Virus record (IMG/VR): IMGVR_UViG_3300032238_001543
Span: 1-49,434 of that record
Length of the DNA stretch: 49,434 nucleotides
DNA from: a virus
Direction: 5' to 3' (one strand)
Shown: piece after piece, positions 13,469 through 20,426 of the stretch
Numbering within the stretch: position 1 is the first letter of the stretch
How the letters are laid out: each line of letters starts with the position of its first letter
The notes under the pieces: model-generated
Seen by the model: only the letters and a program-made list of their open reading frames with translations
Databases searched by the model: none
What the model was told of the DNA's origin: nothing
Program-made: the position numbers and the translations under genes

Positions 13469-15315
13469 CGTTGCTTACGACCCTGCCGCTGGAGCGGAAG
13501 TTTGAGGAGCTGGGCATCGCGTTCTGCTTTGACACGGAGACGGCGATGGCACCTGCAGCCTTTGGCGGTTGGAACCATGTGCGGTTGCTGCAGTTCGCCA
13601 ATGAGGAGGGGTTTGAGTACTACCTCGACACCCTGGAGATGGGGACTGCAGAGATGGGCCTTGTGCGCGAAGCCCTGGAGCGGCCGGAGCTGGAGGTGCT
13701 GTGTCAGAACGCGGCCTTTGACTACCGCGTGATGCGTGGGTGCGGGATCTACCTCGGTGGCAAGCCGTCGCTGCAGCACCTGCCCACCCTGCGGGACACG
13801 ATGCTCTGCTCCCAGATCCTGCACAACGGGAAGGCCAACCTCAAGCACAACCTCGCGGCGATTGTGAAGCGGGAATGCCGGGTGGAGCTGGATAAGACCC
13901 TGCAGAAGAACAACTGGATGGAGGCGGTGCTCACCGAAGAGGAGATCGCCTACGCCATGGGGGATGTGCGCTACACGCTGAAGGCGGCGTACATGATGCA
14001 CCCACGGCTGAAGGAACAGGGCCTCTGGCCGACCTACGAGATGGAGTGTGCGCTGATTCCGGCGGTCGTGGAGATGGAATCGACGGGCATGAGGTTGGAT
14101 CCCGTGGCCATTGGGGAGACGCTGGAGGCGTATCAGGAGGAGGCGGCGTCGTGCCGAGATTGCTTCCTGGAGACGCTCGATGGGCGGTTGCAGAACGATG
14201 GGCTGGAGCCGCTACCCCGTGATGACGACGGGGCGTTCAACACTCGTGCGAAAGACAGCGGGGCTCTGCGGCTGGGTACGAAGCTCTACGCGGGGTTCAA
14301 TATCAACTCGGCGCAGCAGGTGCTGAAGTATTTCAATGCGCTGGGGATTGAGCCCGTCGATGACAACGGCAAGCCGTCGCTCGATAAGAAGGTGCTGTCG
14401 CGGTTTCAGAGCGACGAGCTGGTGCGGATGTATCGCAACTACCGCAATGTGGAGAAGCGCTACGGGATGGCTCAGAAACTCTGTGAACATGCCTGCGCGG
14501 ATGATCGGATTCGGGCGCGGTTCATGCAGCTTGGAACTGGCACGGGGCGTTGGTCATCAAGCGGGCCAAACCTGCAGCAGATTCCGCGGGATCCGGCGTT
14601 TCGGTGTGCGTTTCGGGCGCCGGAGGGGCGGGTGATTGTTGAGGCGGACTACGCGGCTATGGAGCTGCGGATTGCCGCGGCCCTGGCGGGAGAGCGCACC
14701 ATGTTGGAGGCGTTCAACGCGGGGCGGGATGTTCACACGCTGACTGCGTCGTTGATGTACGACGTGGATATGACGGAGGTTGAGAAGCAGCAGCGACAGG
14801 CGGCCAAGTCGGCCAACTTTGGGTTGCTGTATGGCTCGGGGCCACGGGGGTTGGCTAACTACTTCGCCACGGTGGGCATCTTCATCTCTGTAGCTCAGGC
14901 GGCGGAGTTCCACAGCATGTGGCACCGTGCCTACCCGGCATTTGGCAAGTGGCACAAGGAGTGTCAGGCCAGGGCGGACGATGGCGCGGAGATGCGTACG
15001 GTGATCGGCCGGCGGCGGTATCTCTACGGGGATGACAACAAGGTCACTACGCAGGCGAACAACCTTGTGCAGGGGACTGGGGCTGACATCTCTAAGGCGG
15101 CCATGGTGGAGATTCACCGTCGGTTGCCTGAGACGGCGCGGCTGCTGGCGACCGTCCATGACTCGTACCTGATTGAGTGTGATCGGGGGGATGCGCCGGG
15201 GGTGCTGTCGATGGTGCTGGCTGAGATGGAAGAAGCGGCTGTGCCTGTTCTAGGTGACGCCGTCAGGTTGACTGGTGAAGGTGGTTGCGGTCCCAGTTGG
15301 GGGGAGGCGAAGTGA
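13465..15315 (+). CDS. polA: Family A DNA polymerase with 3'-5' exonuclease
   Basis: The phage replicative polymerase, 616 aa, lacking the 5'-nuclease domain. The exonuclease domain shows FCFDTET (Asp23, Glu25), QNAAFDYRV (Asp86) and AYAMGDVRYT (Asp167). In the polymerase domain, motif A is VEADYAAMELR (Asp395) and motif B is RQAAKSANFGLLYG (Arg444, Lys448, Phe452, Tyr456). Motif C is TVHDSY (His565, Asp566). Phe452 aligns with E. coli Phe762, the position that tunes dideoxynucleotide discrimination and that varies between lytic and temperate phages. The start is a TTG overlapping the previous stop. It pairs functionally with the primase fusion and the ssDNA-binding protein. Confidence 0.93.
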   Translation: MTLLTTLPLERKFEELGIAFCFDTETAMAPAAFGGWNHVRLLQFANEEGFEYYLDTLEMGTAEMGLVREALERPELEVLCQNAAFDYRVMRGCGIYLGGKPSLQHLPTLRDTMLCSQILHNGKANLKHNLAAIVKRECRVELDKTLQKNNWMEAVLTEEEIAYAMGDVRYTLKAAYMMHPRLKEQGLWPTYEMECALIPAVVEMESTGMRLDPVAIGETLEAYQEEAASCRDCFLETLDGRLQNDGLEPLPRDDDGAFNTRAKDSGALRLGTKLYAGFNINSAQQVLKYFNALGIEPVDDNGKPSLDKKVLSRFQSDELVRMYRNYRNVEKRYGMAQKLCEHACADDRIRARFMQLGTGTGRWSSSGPNLQQIPRDPAFRCAFRAPEGRVIVEADYAAMELRIAAALAGERTMLEAFNAGRDVHTLTASLMYDVDMTEVEKQQRQAAKSANFGLLYGSGPRGLANYFATVGIFISVAQAAEFHSMWHRAYPAFGKWHKECQARADDGAEMRTVIGRRRYLYGDDNKVTTQANNLVQGTGADISKAAMVEIHRRLPETARLLATVHDSYLIECDRGDAPGVLSMVLAEMEEAAVPVLGDAVRLTGEGGCGPSWGEAK

Positions 15316-15557
15316 TGGTTGCCGACGATTTGGACTACCACCAGCGCAACTGTGCCAACAAGATTCCGTACCTGAGCCGTAGGGAGGCGAGGCATTCGGC
15401 AAAGCGTGTGCAGAGCAAGAGCGGGGTGCGGAGTGACGTTTACGAGTGTCAGGTGTGCGGGTATTTCCACACCACGTCGCTCAGTAAGTACGCCAGCCGT
15501 CGGGCGAAACAGGCGGTGAAACGTGAACTGCTATCCACCAACAACGAGGAGAACTGA
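15315..15557 (+). CDS. Small zinc-binding phage protein, 80 aa
   Basis: An 80-residue basic protein. Its core, KIPYLSRREARHSAKRVQ followed by YECQVCGYFHTTS, matches a frequent phage mini-protein with one C-x2-C-x3-H element that probably binds zinc. A second Cys (Cys13) may complete the site. The ATG overlaps the polymerase stop by one base, with GGGGAGG upstream, so it is coupled to polymerase translation. Nucleic-acid binding during replication is likely but inferred. Confidence 0.65.
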   Translation: MVADDLDYHQRNCANKIPYLSRREARHSAKRVQSKSGVRSDVYECQVCGYFHTTSLSKYASRRAKQAVKRELLSTNNEEN

Positions 15558-15558
15558 C

Positions 15559-15828
15559 ATGGCATTTGGACGCAAGCCGACGTACTCGCTGACGGCGGCG
15601 ATGGACAATGTGGTGCTGCATTTCAGGGACGACACGCCCCCAGCAAACTTGGGCGAGGGGGTGTCGCGGCCGAAGCGCGGGGATTCGGTGAAAGAGTTTA
15701 CCGTAAGGGTGCGGTTTCCTAATGCGGCACCGATGAAGGCGACGCTGAAGGCGCGGAACAAGCGGGAAGCGCTGAAGTTTGCTGGCAATCGCTGGCCGCA
15801 TTCGACCTGTGAGTTGGAGGCTGTGTAG
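15559..15828 (+). CDS. Hypothetical protein, 89 aa
   Basis: An 89-residue basic protein: MAFGRKPTYSLTAAMDNVVLHF, a linker, then a compact alpha-beta segment (VKEFTVRVRFPNAAPMKATLKARNKREALKFAGNRWP). The second half resembles a small domain in which strands carry the charged residues and one helix follows, as in many phage nucleic-acid-associated proteins. GAGGAG precedes the ATG. It sits within the polymerase operon. No family name is recalled. Confidence 0.65.
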   Translation: MAFGRKPTYSLTAAMDNVVLHFRDDTPPANLGEGVSRPKRGDSVKEFTVRVRFPNAAPMKATLKARNKREALKFAGNRWPHSTCELEAV

Positions 15829-15830
15829 CT

Positions 15831-16166
15831 GTGGCTGCGAATAACAGACTGCTGCCATCGGATGTTATCTACATCCTGCAGTCATCGGACAGTGATGCTG
15901 TGTTGGCCCAGCGGTTGGGGGTTAGTCGACAGGCGGTGAACAATGTGCGGACGGGTAAGAGTTACCGCATGGTGGCGCCGCAGTTGCCGAGAAGGGATTT
16001 GCCGTTGGGTGGGAGAACAGATGGACTCATGTGTACGAGTTGTGATTTTTGGAATGGAAGGGGATGTGAGTTTGGGTTCCCAGAACCGTTGCGCGACCTG
16101 CGATTTGCTGGGGAGTGCTCAATGTATGACTTGGCGAGTGCTGGTACGGGGGTGTGGGACGAATGA
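15831..16166 (+). CDS. HTH plus Cys-cluster protein, 111 aa
   Basis: A 111-residue protein from a GTG at 15831. The N-terminal helix-turn-helix is clear (SDSDAVLAQRLGVSRQAVNNVRTGKSY, residues about 20-46). The C-terminal half carries a probable metal site: CTSCDFWNGRGCEFGFPEPLRD...GECSMY, with four Cys. I recall the second part as a stand-alone phage motif, so this looks like a fusion of a DNA-binding head with a zinc-binding tail. It probably regulates transcription within the early or middle region. The stop overlaps the next gene's start. Confidence 0.6.
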   Translation: MAANNRLLPSDVIYILQSSDSDAVLAQRLGVSRQAVNNVRTGKSYRMVAPQLPRRDLPLGGRTDGLMCTSCDFWNGRGCEFGFPEPLRDLRFAGECSMYDLASAGTGVWDE

Positions 16167-16399
16167 ATCCAGGTGAACAACGCTGCGAAAAGTGTGGGGG
16201 TGTGATGCGGTTGGTGATGCAGGAGCGCACCTATAACAACCGTGCGCGACGTAGGCGGCATGAGTGTTATGAGTGCCGGCACCGCAGCACCAGCTATCTG
16301 GTGGGGGAGACGTTTTTTACACAGCTGGTGGCCGCCCACGACATAGTCGAGCGGTTGCAGGGGTTCTACTTCGACCATTGTGATCCTGAGGAGGACTGA
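16163..16399 (+). CDS. NrdR-like zinc-ribbon protein, 78 aa
   Basis: A 78-residue protein with CEKCGG near the N-terminus and CYECRHRSTSYLV in the middle, joined by a basic segment (NNRARRRRHE). The two C-x2-C pairs and 'RRRReC..C..RstsY' are strikingly like the zinc ribbon of NrdR, the repressor of ribonucleotide reductase genes, but the ATP-cone is missing. It also resembles short phage activators of the Ogr/Delta type. It may bind DNA. It overlaps the previous gene by 4 bp. Confidence 0.6.
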   Translation: MNPGEQRCEKCGGVMRLVMQERTYNNRARRRRHECYECRHRSTSYLVGETFFTQLVAAHDIVERLQGFYFDHCDPEED

Positions 16400-16405
16400 C
16401 CGACG

Positions 16406-16672
16406 ATGGGCTACTTCAACTGCACTACGACAAAGGAGGCGTACTACCTGGCGATGGCCAACCGCCCGCGACCTGCGTGGGCGGCCAGCGTCTATCGCGG
16501 GGTGTCACGCAGCTGCAACCCAAAGCTGCCGTGGCGGGCGGCATTGGGCTATCGCGGGGCCCGGTACTACCTGGGCAATCACGCCACCGAGCGCGAGGCG
16601 GCCTTGGCTTACAACCGAGCGGCCTTGAGCGTTATTGGCGATCACGCCGTTATCAACCAAATCACCGAATGA
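16406..16672 (+). CDS. Free-standing AP2-domain DNA-binding protein
   Basis: An 88-residue protein. Residues about 30-84 form an AP2/ERF-type domain: YRGVSR, then a strand with WRAALGYRGARYYLGNHATEREAALAYNRAALSVIGDHAVIN. The YRGV start, the 'LG.~.te.eAAlAYnrAAl' helix and the terminal 'G..AviN' are the family signature. AP2 domains bind DNA by a three-stranded sheet; in phages and bacteria they are usually fused to HNH endonucleases. Here no nuclease domain is attached. GAGGAG lies about 15 bp before the ATG. The gene ends with an ATGA overlap onto the next. Confidence 0.8.
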   Translation: MGYFNCTTTKEAYYLAMANRPRPAWAASVYRGVSRSCNPKLPWRAALGYRGARYYLGNHATEREAALAYNRAALSVIGDHAVINQITE

Positions 16673-17028
16673 CTGACCACAAAATCACACCTGAACAATT
16701 CATGGGCGACTCAGAGCCGCCGGTTTGGAAAACGATTGAGAGCTACGCCGGCCAGAACGATGTGTTCTCTGCCGCCCTGCTGAGCATTAAAGCCAGGGTG
16801 GAGGCGCTGGAGGCCAACTCCCAACCAACTCCTAATCCAAGCCAAATTAGGAGTTTCGGCGAAGGCGATTCGCTGGTGAAGCGGGTAAGAGAAGCCATCC
16901 TCAACAATGTCGATGGCGGTGATTGGGCCGATGAAGCCCGCGCAGCGATCCGCGTCATAGTAGGAGAACTCAGCGCTCAGTGTTTTGTCCATGCCGCCGA
17001 CTGGCTGGAGCAGGAGGCCGGCCGATGA
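16669..17028 (+). CDS. Hypothetical protein, 119 aa (ATGACTGAC array)
   Basis: A 119-residue protein, first of six overlapping genes whose starts share ATGACTGAC or ATGACTAAC. It contains ITPEQFMGDSEPPVWKTIESYAGQNDVF, a short coiled-coil-like helix (IKARVEALEANSQ), and a helical C-terminus (DEARAAIRVIVGELSAQCFVHAADWLEQE). The longer frame from 16477 is an out-of-frame overlap with the AP2 gene and is rejected. Function is unknown. The base composition from here to 18481 is visibly less GC-rich than in flanking genes. Confidence 0.6.
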   Translation: MTDHKITPEQFMGDSEPPVWKTIESYAGQNDVFSAALLSIKARVEALEANSQPTPNPSQIRSFGEGDSLVKRVREAILNNVDGGDWADEARAAIRVIVGELSAQCFVHAADWLEQEAGR

Positions 17029-17189
17029 CTGACATCACTTCCGAGCACGGTTACATTGGCCCGTTCTGGTGGATCAACAGCCAGCCGTCTGAACGGCAGT
17101 GGCTTGCTGATCGCTATTGGACACTGTGGGGAACATTCGGCATTGGCCGCAAAACACTTCGCGTTGCATTGGAGCCTTGTGATGACTGA
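17025..17189 (+). CDS. Hypothetical protein, 54 aa (ATGACTGAC array)
   Basis: A 54-residue Trp-rich protein (MTDITSEHGYIGPFWWINSQPSERQWLADRYW...). It starts in an ATGA overlap with the preceding gene and itself overlaps the next start by 8 bp. No family is known to me. The dense aromatic content (six Trp) and short length suggest a compact binding module. Confidence 0.5.
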   Translation: MTDITSEHGYIGPFWWINSQPSERQWLADRYWTLWGTFGIGRKTLRVALEPCDD

Positions 17190-17508
17190 CCATCTAACAC
17201 CCCCCGCCCAGCGCCTGATTGATGAGTTTGACTACGGCGAAAGTGTCCGATACGGCATTGCCAATGTGCTCAGGCATCTGAGCTGTGACTTTTGTGTGTA
17301 TTGCGAAGGCGAAGGTGAAAGCATGGTCGGCGTTCCAGTGGCCACTCTTCTTGAGTTGGCCACTGAACTCACCGCTCCAACACTGCTGGAGCGTGCCTTG
17401 GATGGTGATCGCGCTGCTGCCCTGCAGTTCCTGCAGGAAGTCGGCTTTGTCGATGCCAATGGCCAGCTGAGAAGCCCCTACCGCCCAGAGGATTTGAACA
17501 ATGACTAA
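17182..17508 (+). CDS. Hypothetical protein, 108 aa (ATGACTGAC array)
   Basis: A 108-residue acidic helical protein starting MTDHLTPPAQRLIDEFDYG. It has a short Cys pair (CDFCVYC) at residues about 35-41 and ends RSPYRPEDLNND. It overlaps both neighbours by 8 bp. The Cys pair is too isolated to call a zinc site. Function is unknown. Confidence 0.5.
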   Translation: MTDHLTPPAQRLIDEFDYGESVRYGIANVLRHLSCDFCVYCEGEGESMVGVPVATLLELATELTAPTLLERALDGDRAAALQFLQEVGFVDANGQLRSPYRPEDLNND

Positions 17509-17812
17509 CCAACAACATCCCATCACCCCACCTCCAGAACTATTGCAAGAGTGGTATGACGACGAAACAGATTACTTTACAGACATGCTACGCGCCGCCC
17601 AATGGGGCGGCGACCAGGAGTTGGTGGCATGTTGCCATTACTTTGCCCGCGATCTTCGGGAAAGTCTTGCGCTAGAACTCCGTGCTGCCCGCCGCCCCAA
17701 ACCTCCAAGCTTAAAGGAGCAGGCGTTGGAAGCACTAAACCGCATGGATCAGTTTCCTACCGCCGATGACCAACGCATCATCCGCCAAGCATTGGAGCAA
17801 CTTAATGACTGA
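17501..17812 (+). CDS. Hypothetical protein, 103 aa (array member)
   Basis: A 103-residue acidic helical protein (start MTNQQHPITPPPELLQEWYDDE). Its C-terminus, EQALEALNRMDQFPTADDQRIIRQALEQL, is of a type I recall from small proteins in marine picocyanobacteria and their phages. It starts inside the preceding gene's end and overlaps the next start by 8 bp. Function is unknown. Confidence 0.55.
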   Translation: MTNQQHPITPPPELLQEWYDDETDYFTDMLRAAQWGGDQELVACCHYFARDLRESLALELRAARRPKPPSLKEQALEALNRMDQFPTADDQRIIRQALEQLND

Positions 17813-18107
17813 CTTCCGAACACTTTGCGCTGAGTTGGTTTACGAACTTGAGGAGTGGGTGGCCTTTGGTGACATTGGTAAAATTGAGTTTGCTCACGCA
17901 CTAATTGACCGCGCTCGCGCCGCCCTGGCCCAGCCCGAGCCGCAGGGGCCGACAGATGATGAGATCCTTGCTTTGTCTCAGGAGCATGAAGTGTCATACA
18001 CCATGAGCAATGGCAGTGTCGTCTACCCGATGCAAGAAGGTTCTGACATGAAAGATGCTGTGCTTTCCTTTGCCCGAGCTGTCCTTGATCGCTGGGGGAA
18101 CCAATGA
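17805..18107 (+). CDS. Small cyanobacterial/phage-type protein, 100 aa
   Basis: A 100-residue protein opening MTDFRTLCAELVYELEEW, followed by ALIDRARAALAQPEPQGPTDDEILALSQEHEV and ending LSFARAVLDRWGNQ. The 'RARAALAQPEP.GPTDDE' block is a recurring element of picocyanobacterial and cyanophage small proteins (recall, not search). Its first 17 codons are nearly repeated at the start of the next gene (MTDFRALCAELHAAL), showing duplication or cassette exchange. Function is unknown. Confidence 0.6.
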   Translation: MTDFRTLCAELVYELEEWVAFGDIGKIEFAHALIDRARAALAQPEPQGPTDDEILALSQEHEVSYTMSNGSVVYPMQEGSDMKDAVLSFARAVLDRWGNQ

Positions 18108-18481
18108 CTGACTTCCGAGCACTGTGCGCTGAGCTTCACGCAGCGCTGGAAAAGCGTTGTGAAACTCTGGAAGAGGATCAATTATTGGATCGAAGCGCTG
18201 CTGCATTGCGCGCCGCCCTAGCGCAGCCCGAGCCAGATGGACCGGCTGTGTCCAATGACAGGGAGCCGGCCTCTGTCGCTTATCAGCCTACTGACCAAGA
18301 ACTGCACGAGATCAACCCTGAGTGTTACTCGCGGGAGATTGCCGCCGCCGCCCTCCGCGCTGCTGCCGATCAGGTGGTGCCAATCCCGCGCCTCCCCTAT
18401 GACTCTTGTTGCGATGTTCACGCGGCAGCCATACGCGCCGAACTCCTCGCCATCGCCACCGAGCTGGAGGGGAAGCAATGA
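18104..18481 (+). CDS. Small cyanobacterial/phage-type protein, 125 aa
   Basis: A 125-residue paralogue of the preceding gene at its N-terminus (MTDFRALCAELHAAL...AALRAALAQPEPDGP). Its second half differs: TDQELHEINPECYSREIAAAALRAAADQVVP then CCDVHAAAIRAELLAIATELEGKQ. The C-terminal 'AAAIRAELLAIA.ELEg' block is also common in cyanophage proteins. The gene looks like a mosaic of exchangeable segments. It starts by ATGA overlap and ends by ATGA overlap. Function is unknown. Confidence 0.6.
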   Translation: MTDFRALCAELHAALEKRCETLEEDQLLDRSAAALRAALAQPEPDGPAVSNDREPASVAYQPTDQELHEINPECYSREIAAAALRAAADQVVPIPRLPYDSCCDVHAAAIRAELLAIATELEGKQ

Positions 18482-18564
18482 GACAAGGCCCGCCCTATGA
18501 CGCCGCGATCTGGTTTGTCGTTATCGCTGGCACCACCGCGGTAATTACACATCTACTCCGATGA
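18478..18564 (+). CDS. Tiny membrane peptide, 28 aa
   Basis: ATG at 18478 (ATGA overlap with the previous stop) opens 28 codons: a short polar start, then a hydrophobic segment IWFVVIAGTTAVITHLL at residues 11-27 that could be one membrane helix. It ends TGA 18562-18564, overlapping the next ATG. The perfect double ATGA coupling supports translation despite its size. Function is unknown; small phage membrane peptides can act in lysis timing or superinfection exclusion. Confidence 0.45.
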   Translation: MRQGPPYDAAIWFVVIAGTTAVITHLLR

Positions 18565-18650
18565 CTGTACCCCTGCTGTTCGAGCTGCTGGTCGTCTACG
18601 TCGTGGCGTGCTGCTTGGCGCTGTGGCTTGCGTCGAAGCTGCTGCCGTAA
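18561..18650 (+). CDS. Tiny membrane peptide, 29 aa
   Basis: ATG at 18561 overlaps the preceding stop. The 29 residues are almost wholly hydrophobic (LLFELLVVYVVACCLALWLA, residues 5-24), with a short basic end. This fits a single-span membrane peptide. Paired with the 28-aa peptide, it may form a two-component membrane unit. Translation is inferred from coupling and composition. Confidence 0.45.
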   Translation: MTVPLLFELLVVYVVACCLALWLASKLLP

Positions 18651-18674
18651 GTCGGGGGAGGTGGCCGGTCCTCA

Positions 18675-18788
18675 CGAGGTGCCAGCCTCACCGTAGCCTC
18701 CCGCTACGGAATGCCCAGTGACTCCATGAAGTCATTGGACTAGAAGCATAGCCCGTTCGACGGGCTCGCACTCGGCCGCAGGGCGGCC
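18675..18788 (+). ncRNA. Candidate structured RNA / leader of dCTP deaminase
   Basis: The 171-bp gap between 18651 and 18821 has no gene but holds consecutive hairpins. GAGG/CCTC flank TGCCAG (about 18675-18690). CCGTAGC-CTCCC-GCTACGG lies at 18691-18709 and TGACT/AGTCA at 18719-18734. AGCCCG-TTCGA-CGGGCT lies at 18750-18766 and GGCCGC-AGG-GCGGCC at 18774-18788. Several perfect stems in a row suggest a folded RNA or a leader controlling the deaminase gene 34 bp downstream. No T-run follows, so it is not an ordinary terminator. No known riboswitch class was recognised. Confidence 0.4.
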
Positions 18789-18821
18789 AAGATGAACACC
18801 TAACGCCGTGAGGGCATCGCT

Positions 18822-19418
18822 TTGCTTCAGAACGACATTTGGATCCGTGCCCGTGGCATGGGCGGGATGATTACGCCGTTTGAGCCATCGCTGGTTCGGC
18901 AGCAGACCGATGGGGTGAGACTCGGGAGTCCCGTGCTGAGTTATGGGTGCAGCTCGTATGGGTACGACCTGCGGCTGTCGCCGAAGCAGTTTTTGGTGTT
19001 TCGGCATGTGCCGGGGACGGTGATGGACCCGAAGGCGTTCAACGAGGACAACCTGGAGGAGGTGGCGCTGCGTACCGACGCCAAGGGTTCGTACTTTGTG
19101 CTGCCGGGGCACTCGTATGGGTTGGGGGTGGCGTTGGAGCGGTTGGAGATGCCGGCCAATGTGACGGGGGTGGCGCTAGGTAAAAGCACCTATGCGCGGA
19201 TGGGGATCATCGTGAACACGACGCCGGCTGAGGCGGGGTGGTGTGGGTATCTGACGCTGGAGTTCAGCAACAGCTCGGGGGCTGACTGCCGGTTGTACGC
19301 GAATGAGGGGATCTGTCAGCTGCTGTTTTTGGAGGGGGATCCGTGCGAGGTGTGTTACTCGACGCGGTCGGGGAAGTATCAGGGGCAACCTGATCGGGTC
19401 GTGCTGGCTAGGGTGTGA
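18822..19418 (+). CDS. dcd: dCTP deaminase
   Basis: Hydrolyses dCTP to dUTP, feeding thymidylate synthesis; homotrimeric, cytoplasmic. The 198 residues match the cyanobacterial Dcd form: start MLQNDIWIRARG, SYGCSSYGYDLRLSP, then HSYGLGVALERLEMPANVTGVALGKSTYARMGI. The catalytic block TTPAEAGWCGYLTLEFSNSS carries Glu137 (E. coli Glu138). The C-terminus is GKYQGQ then VLARV. The start is a TTG at 18822, supported by the family N-terminus. This is the only nucleotide-metabolism gene seen. It follows the hairpin-rich gap and is coupled to the next gene by overlap. Confidence 0.92.
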   Translation: MLQNDIWIRARGMGGMITPFEPSLVRQQTDGVRLGSPVLSYGCSSYGYDLRLSPKQFLVFRHVPGTVMDPKAFNEDNLEEVALRTDAKGSYFVLPGHSYGLGVALERLEMPANVTGVALGKSTYARMGIIVNTTPAEAGWCGYLTLEFSNSSGADCRLYANEGICQLLFLEGDPCEVCYSTRSGKYQGQPDRVVLARV

Positions 19419-19882
19419 TGGTGGCTGTTTTGACGACGTCAGTGCCGGGTGCGACGTTGATCGACCGCTGTCTATGGGTGTTTTGGCATGAGCAGTTCAA
19501 CGTGCTCTCGCTGGATCACCCCATGCGCATGGCGGCGGTGTTTGCGTTGTTGGCCGATGAGGTGGCGCCCGATGAGCCGGATCCTGTGGATGCGGAGGAC
19601 TACCCCTATGAGCGGGGGTGGTGGGGGTGCAATGCGCTGATGCGGGGCCAACTCATGCGTGAGGTGGATTCCGTCGTTGGGGCCACACGTAAACCTGTTG
19701 ATGAGGAACCTGCGATGGTCAGGGCCTGTGATCCTGCGGTGCAGCAGCGGCGGCAGGAGTTTTTGGACTGGTTGTATGACTGCAGCCGGCGGCACGAGCA
19801 GGGCAACTGCACCTACACCGGGCTGTTTCAGGAGTACCTCCAGGCCGAGGCGGCGCGGCTGAACGCGGAGCCAGCGGCATGA
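19415..19882 (+). CDS. Hypothetical protein, 155 aa
   Basis: A 155-residue acidic protein beginning at GTG 19415 or the adjacent ATG at 19418. It contains IDRCLWVFWHEQFNVLSLDHPMRMAAVFALLADEV, a Pro/Asp-rich segment (DEPDPVDAEDYPYERGWWGCN), and the tail RRQEFLDWLYDCSRRHEQGNCTYTGLFQEYLQ. The last 40 residues (phrase 'l..LY..sgR....hp....YtGL') are a recurrent C-terminal module in cyanobacterial phage proteins as I recall. Function is unknown. Confidence 0.6.
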   Translation: MMVAVLTTSVPGATLIDRCLWVFWHEQFNVLSLDHPMRMAAVFALLADEVAPDEPDPVDAEDYPYERGWWGCNALMRGQLMREVDSVVGATRKPVDEEPAMVRACDPAVQQRRQEFLDWLYDCSRRHEQGNCTYTGLFQEYLQAEAARLNAEPAA

Positions 19883-20163
19883 GCGGCACCGACGTCAACA
19901 GCACCCTTGAACAGCGGGGGAAGCGCTACGGCGACTTCGTGGGTCATGCGACGGTCACGATGCGCCTGAAGCGTGTGATAGGTGATGAGCTGGCTGCCCG
20001 CGGTAAGACGCTCGCTGACGATCAGCAGGAGGCGCTCGACATGGTCTGCCACAAGATCGGGCGGATCATCAACGGGGATGCGGACTACGACGACAGCTGG
20101 CATGACATCGCTGGTTATGCGCAGCTGGTGGCGGAGCGCTTGCGGCGTGAGGCTGCGGCGTGA
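19879..20163 (+). CDS. DUF6378-type phage protein
   Basis: A 94-residue protein with the conserved string TLEQRGKRYGDFVGHA, then QQEALDMVCHKIGRIINGD, then DSWHDIAGYAQLV. I recognise this as the DUF6378 family of tailed phages; its biochemical role is unknown. The conserved Glu, His, Lys and Asp residues resemble nucleotide-pyrophosphatase-like helical folds (MazG/dUTPase-2 style). This fits a place beside dCTP deaminase, but it is inference. It overlaps the previous stop by 4 bp. Confidence 0.7.
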   Translation: MSGTDVNSTLEQRGKRYGDFVGHATVTMRLKRVIGDELAARGKTLADDQQEALDMVCHKIGRIINGDADYDDSWHDIAGYAQLVAERLRREAAA

Positions 20164-20201
20164 GGGGTGCTTAGCGTGGGTGCGCGACGGCGTGGGGGAG
20201 A

Positions 20202-20426
20202 GTGTCAGACGCGGTGCAGTTGCGATCTGTCATGGTGCGGCGTTTGCAGGCCGCGATGTCTGTGGCGACCGCTGGTGAGCTGCACCGCGCCGCTGACTTT
20301 CTGGAGTTTGCGCGGGATGTCCGACGGGGCAAGCGGCAGCAGCGCTCTGGTTGGCGGGGGCGACGGTCTAACGCGGGCCGGGAGCAGCGTTATGCGGAAA
20401 GTGCAAAACGTAGTGGTTATGAATAG
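20202..20426 (+). CDS. Small basic protein, 74 aa
   Basis: GTG at 20202, preceded by GGGGGAGA, opens 74 codons. The first half is helical (VQLRSVMVRRLQAAMSVATAGELHRAADFLEFARDV). The second half is very basic (RRGKRQQRSGWRGRRSNAGREQRY). It could bind nucleic acid. A frame from 20167 in another phase overlaps it and is less protein-like. No family is recognised. Confidence 0.45.
   Translation: MSDAVQLRSVMVRRLQAAMSVATAGELHRAADFLEFARDVRRGKRQQRSGWRGRRSNAGREQRYAESAKRSGYE

Noticed and set aside
18740-18790. tRNA-like T-arm (GTTCGA within a GC stem)
   Set aside because: The stem-loop has a 5-nt loop, and no anticodon or acceptor stem of the right geometry can be formed around it.
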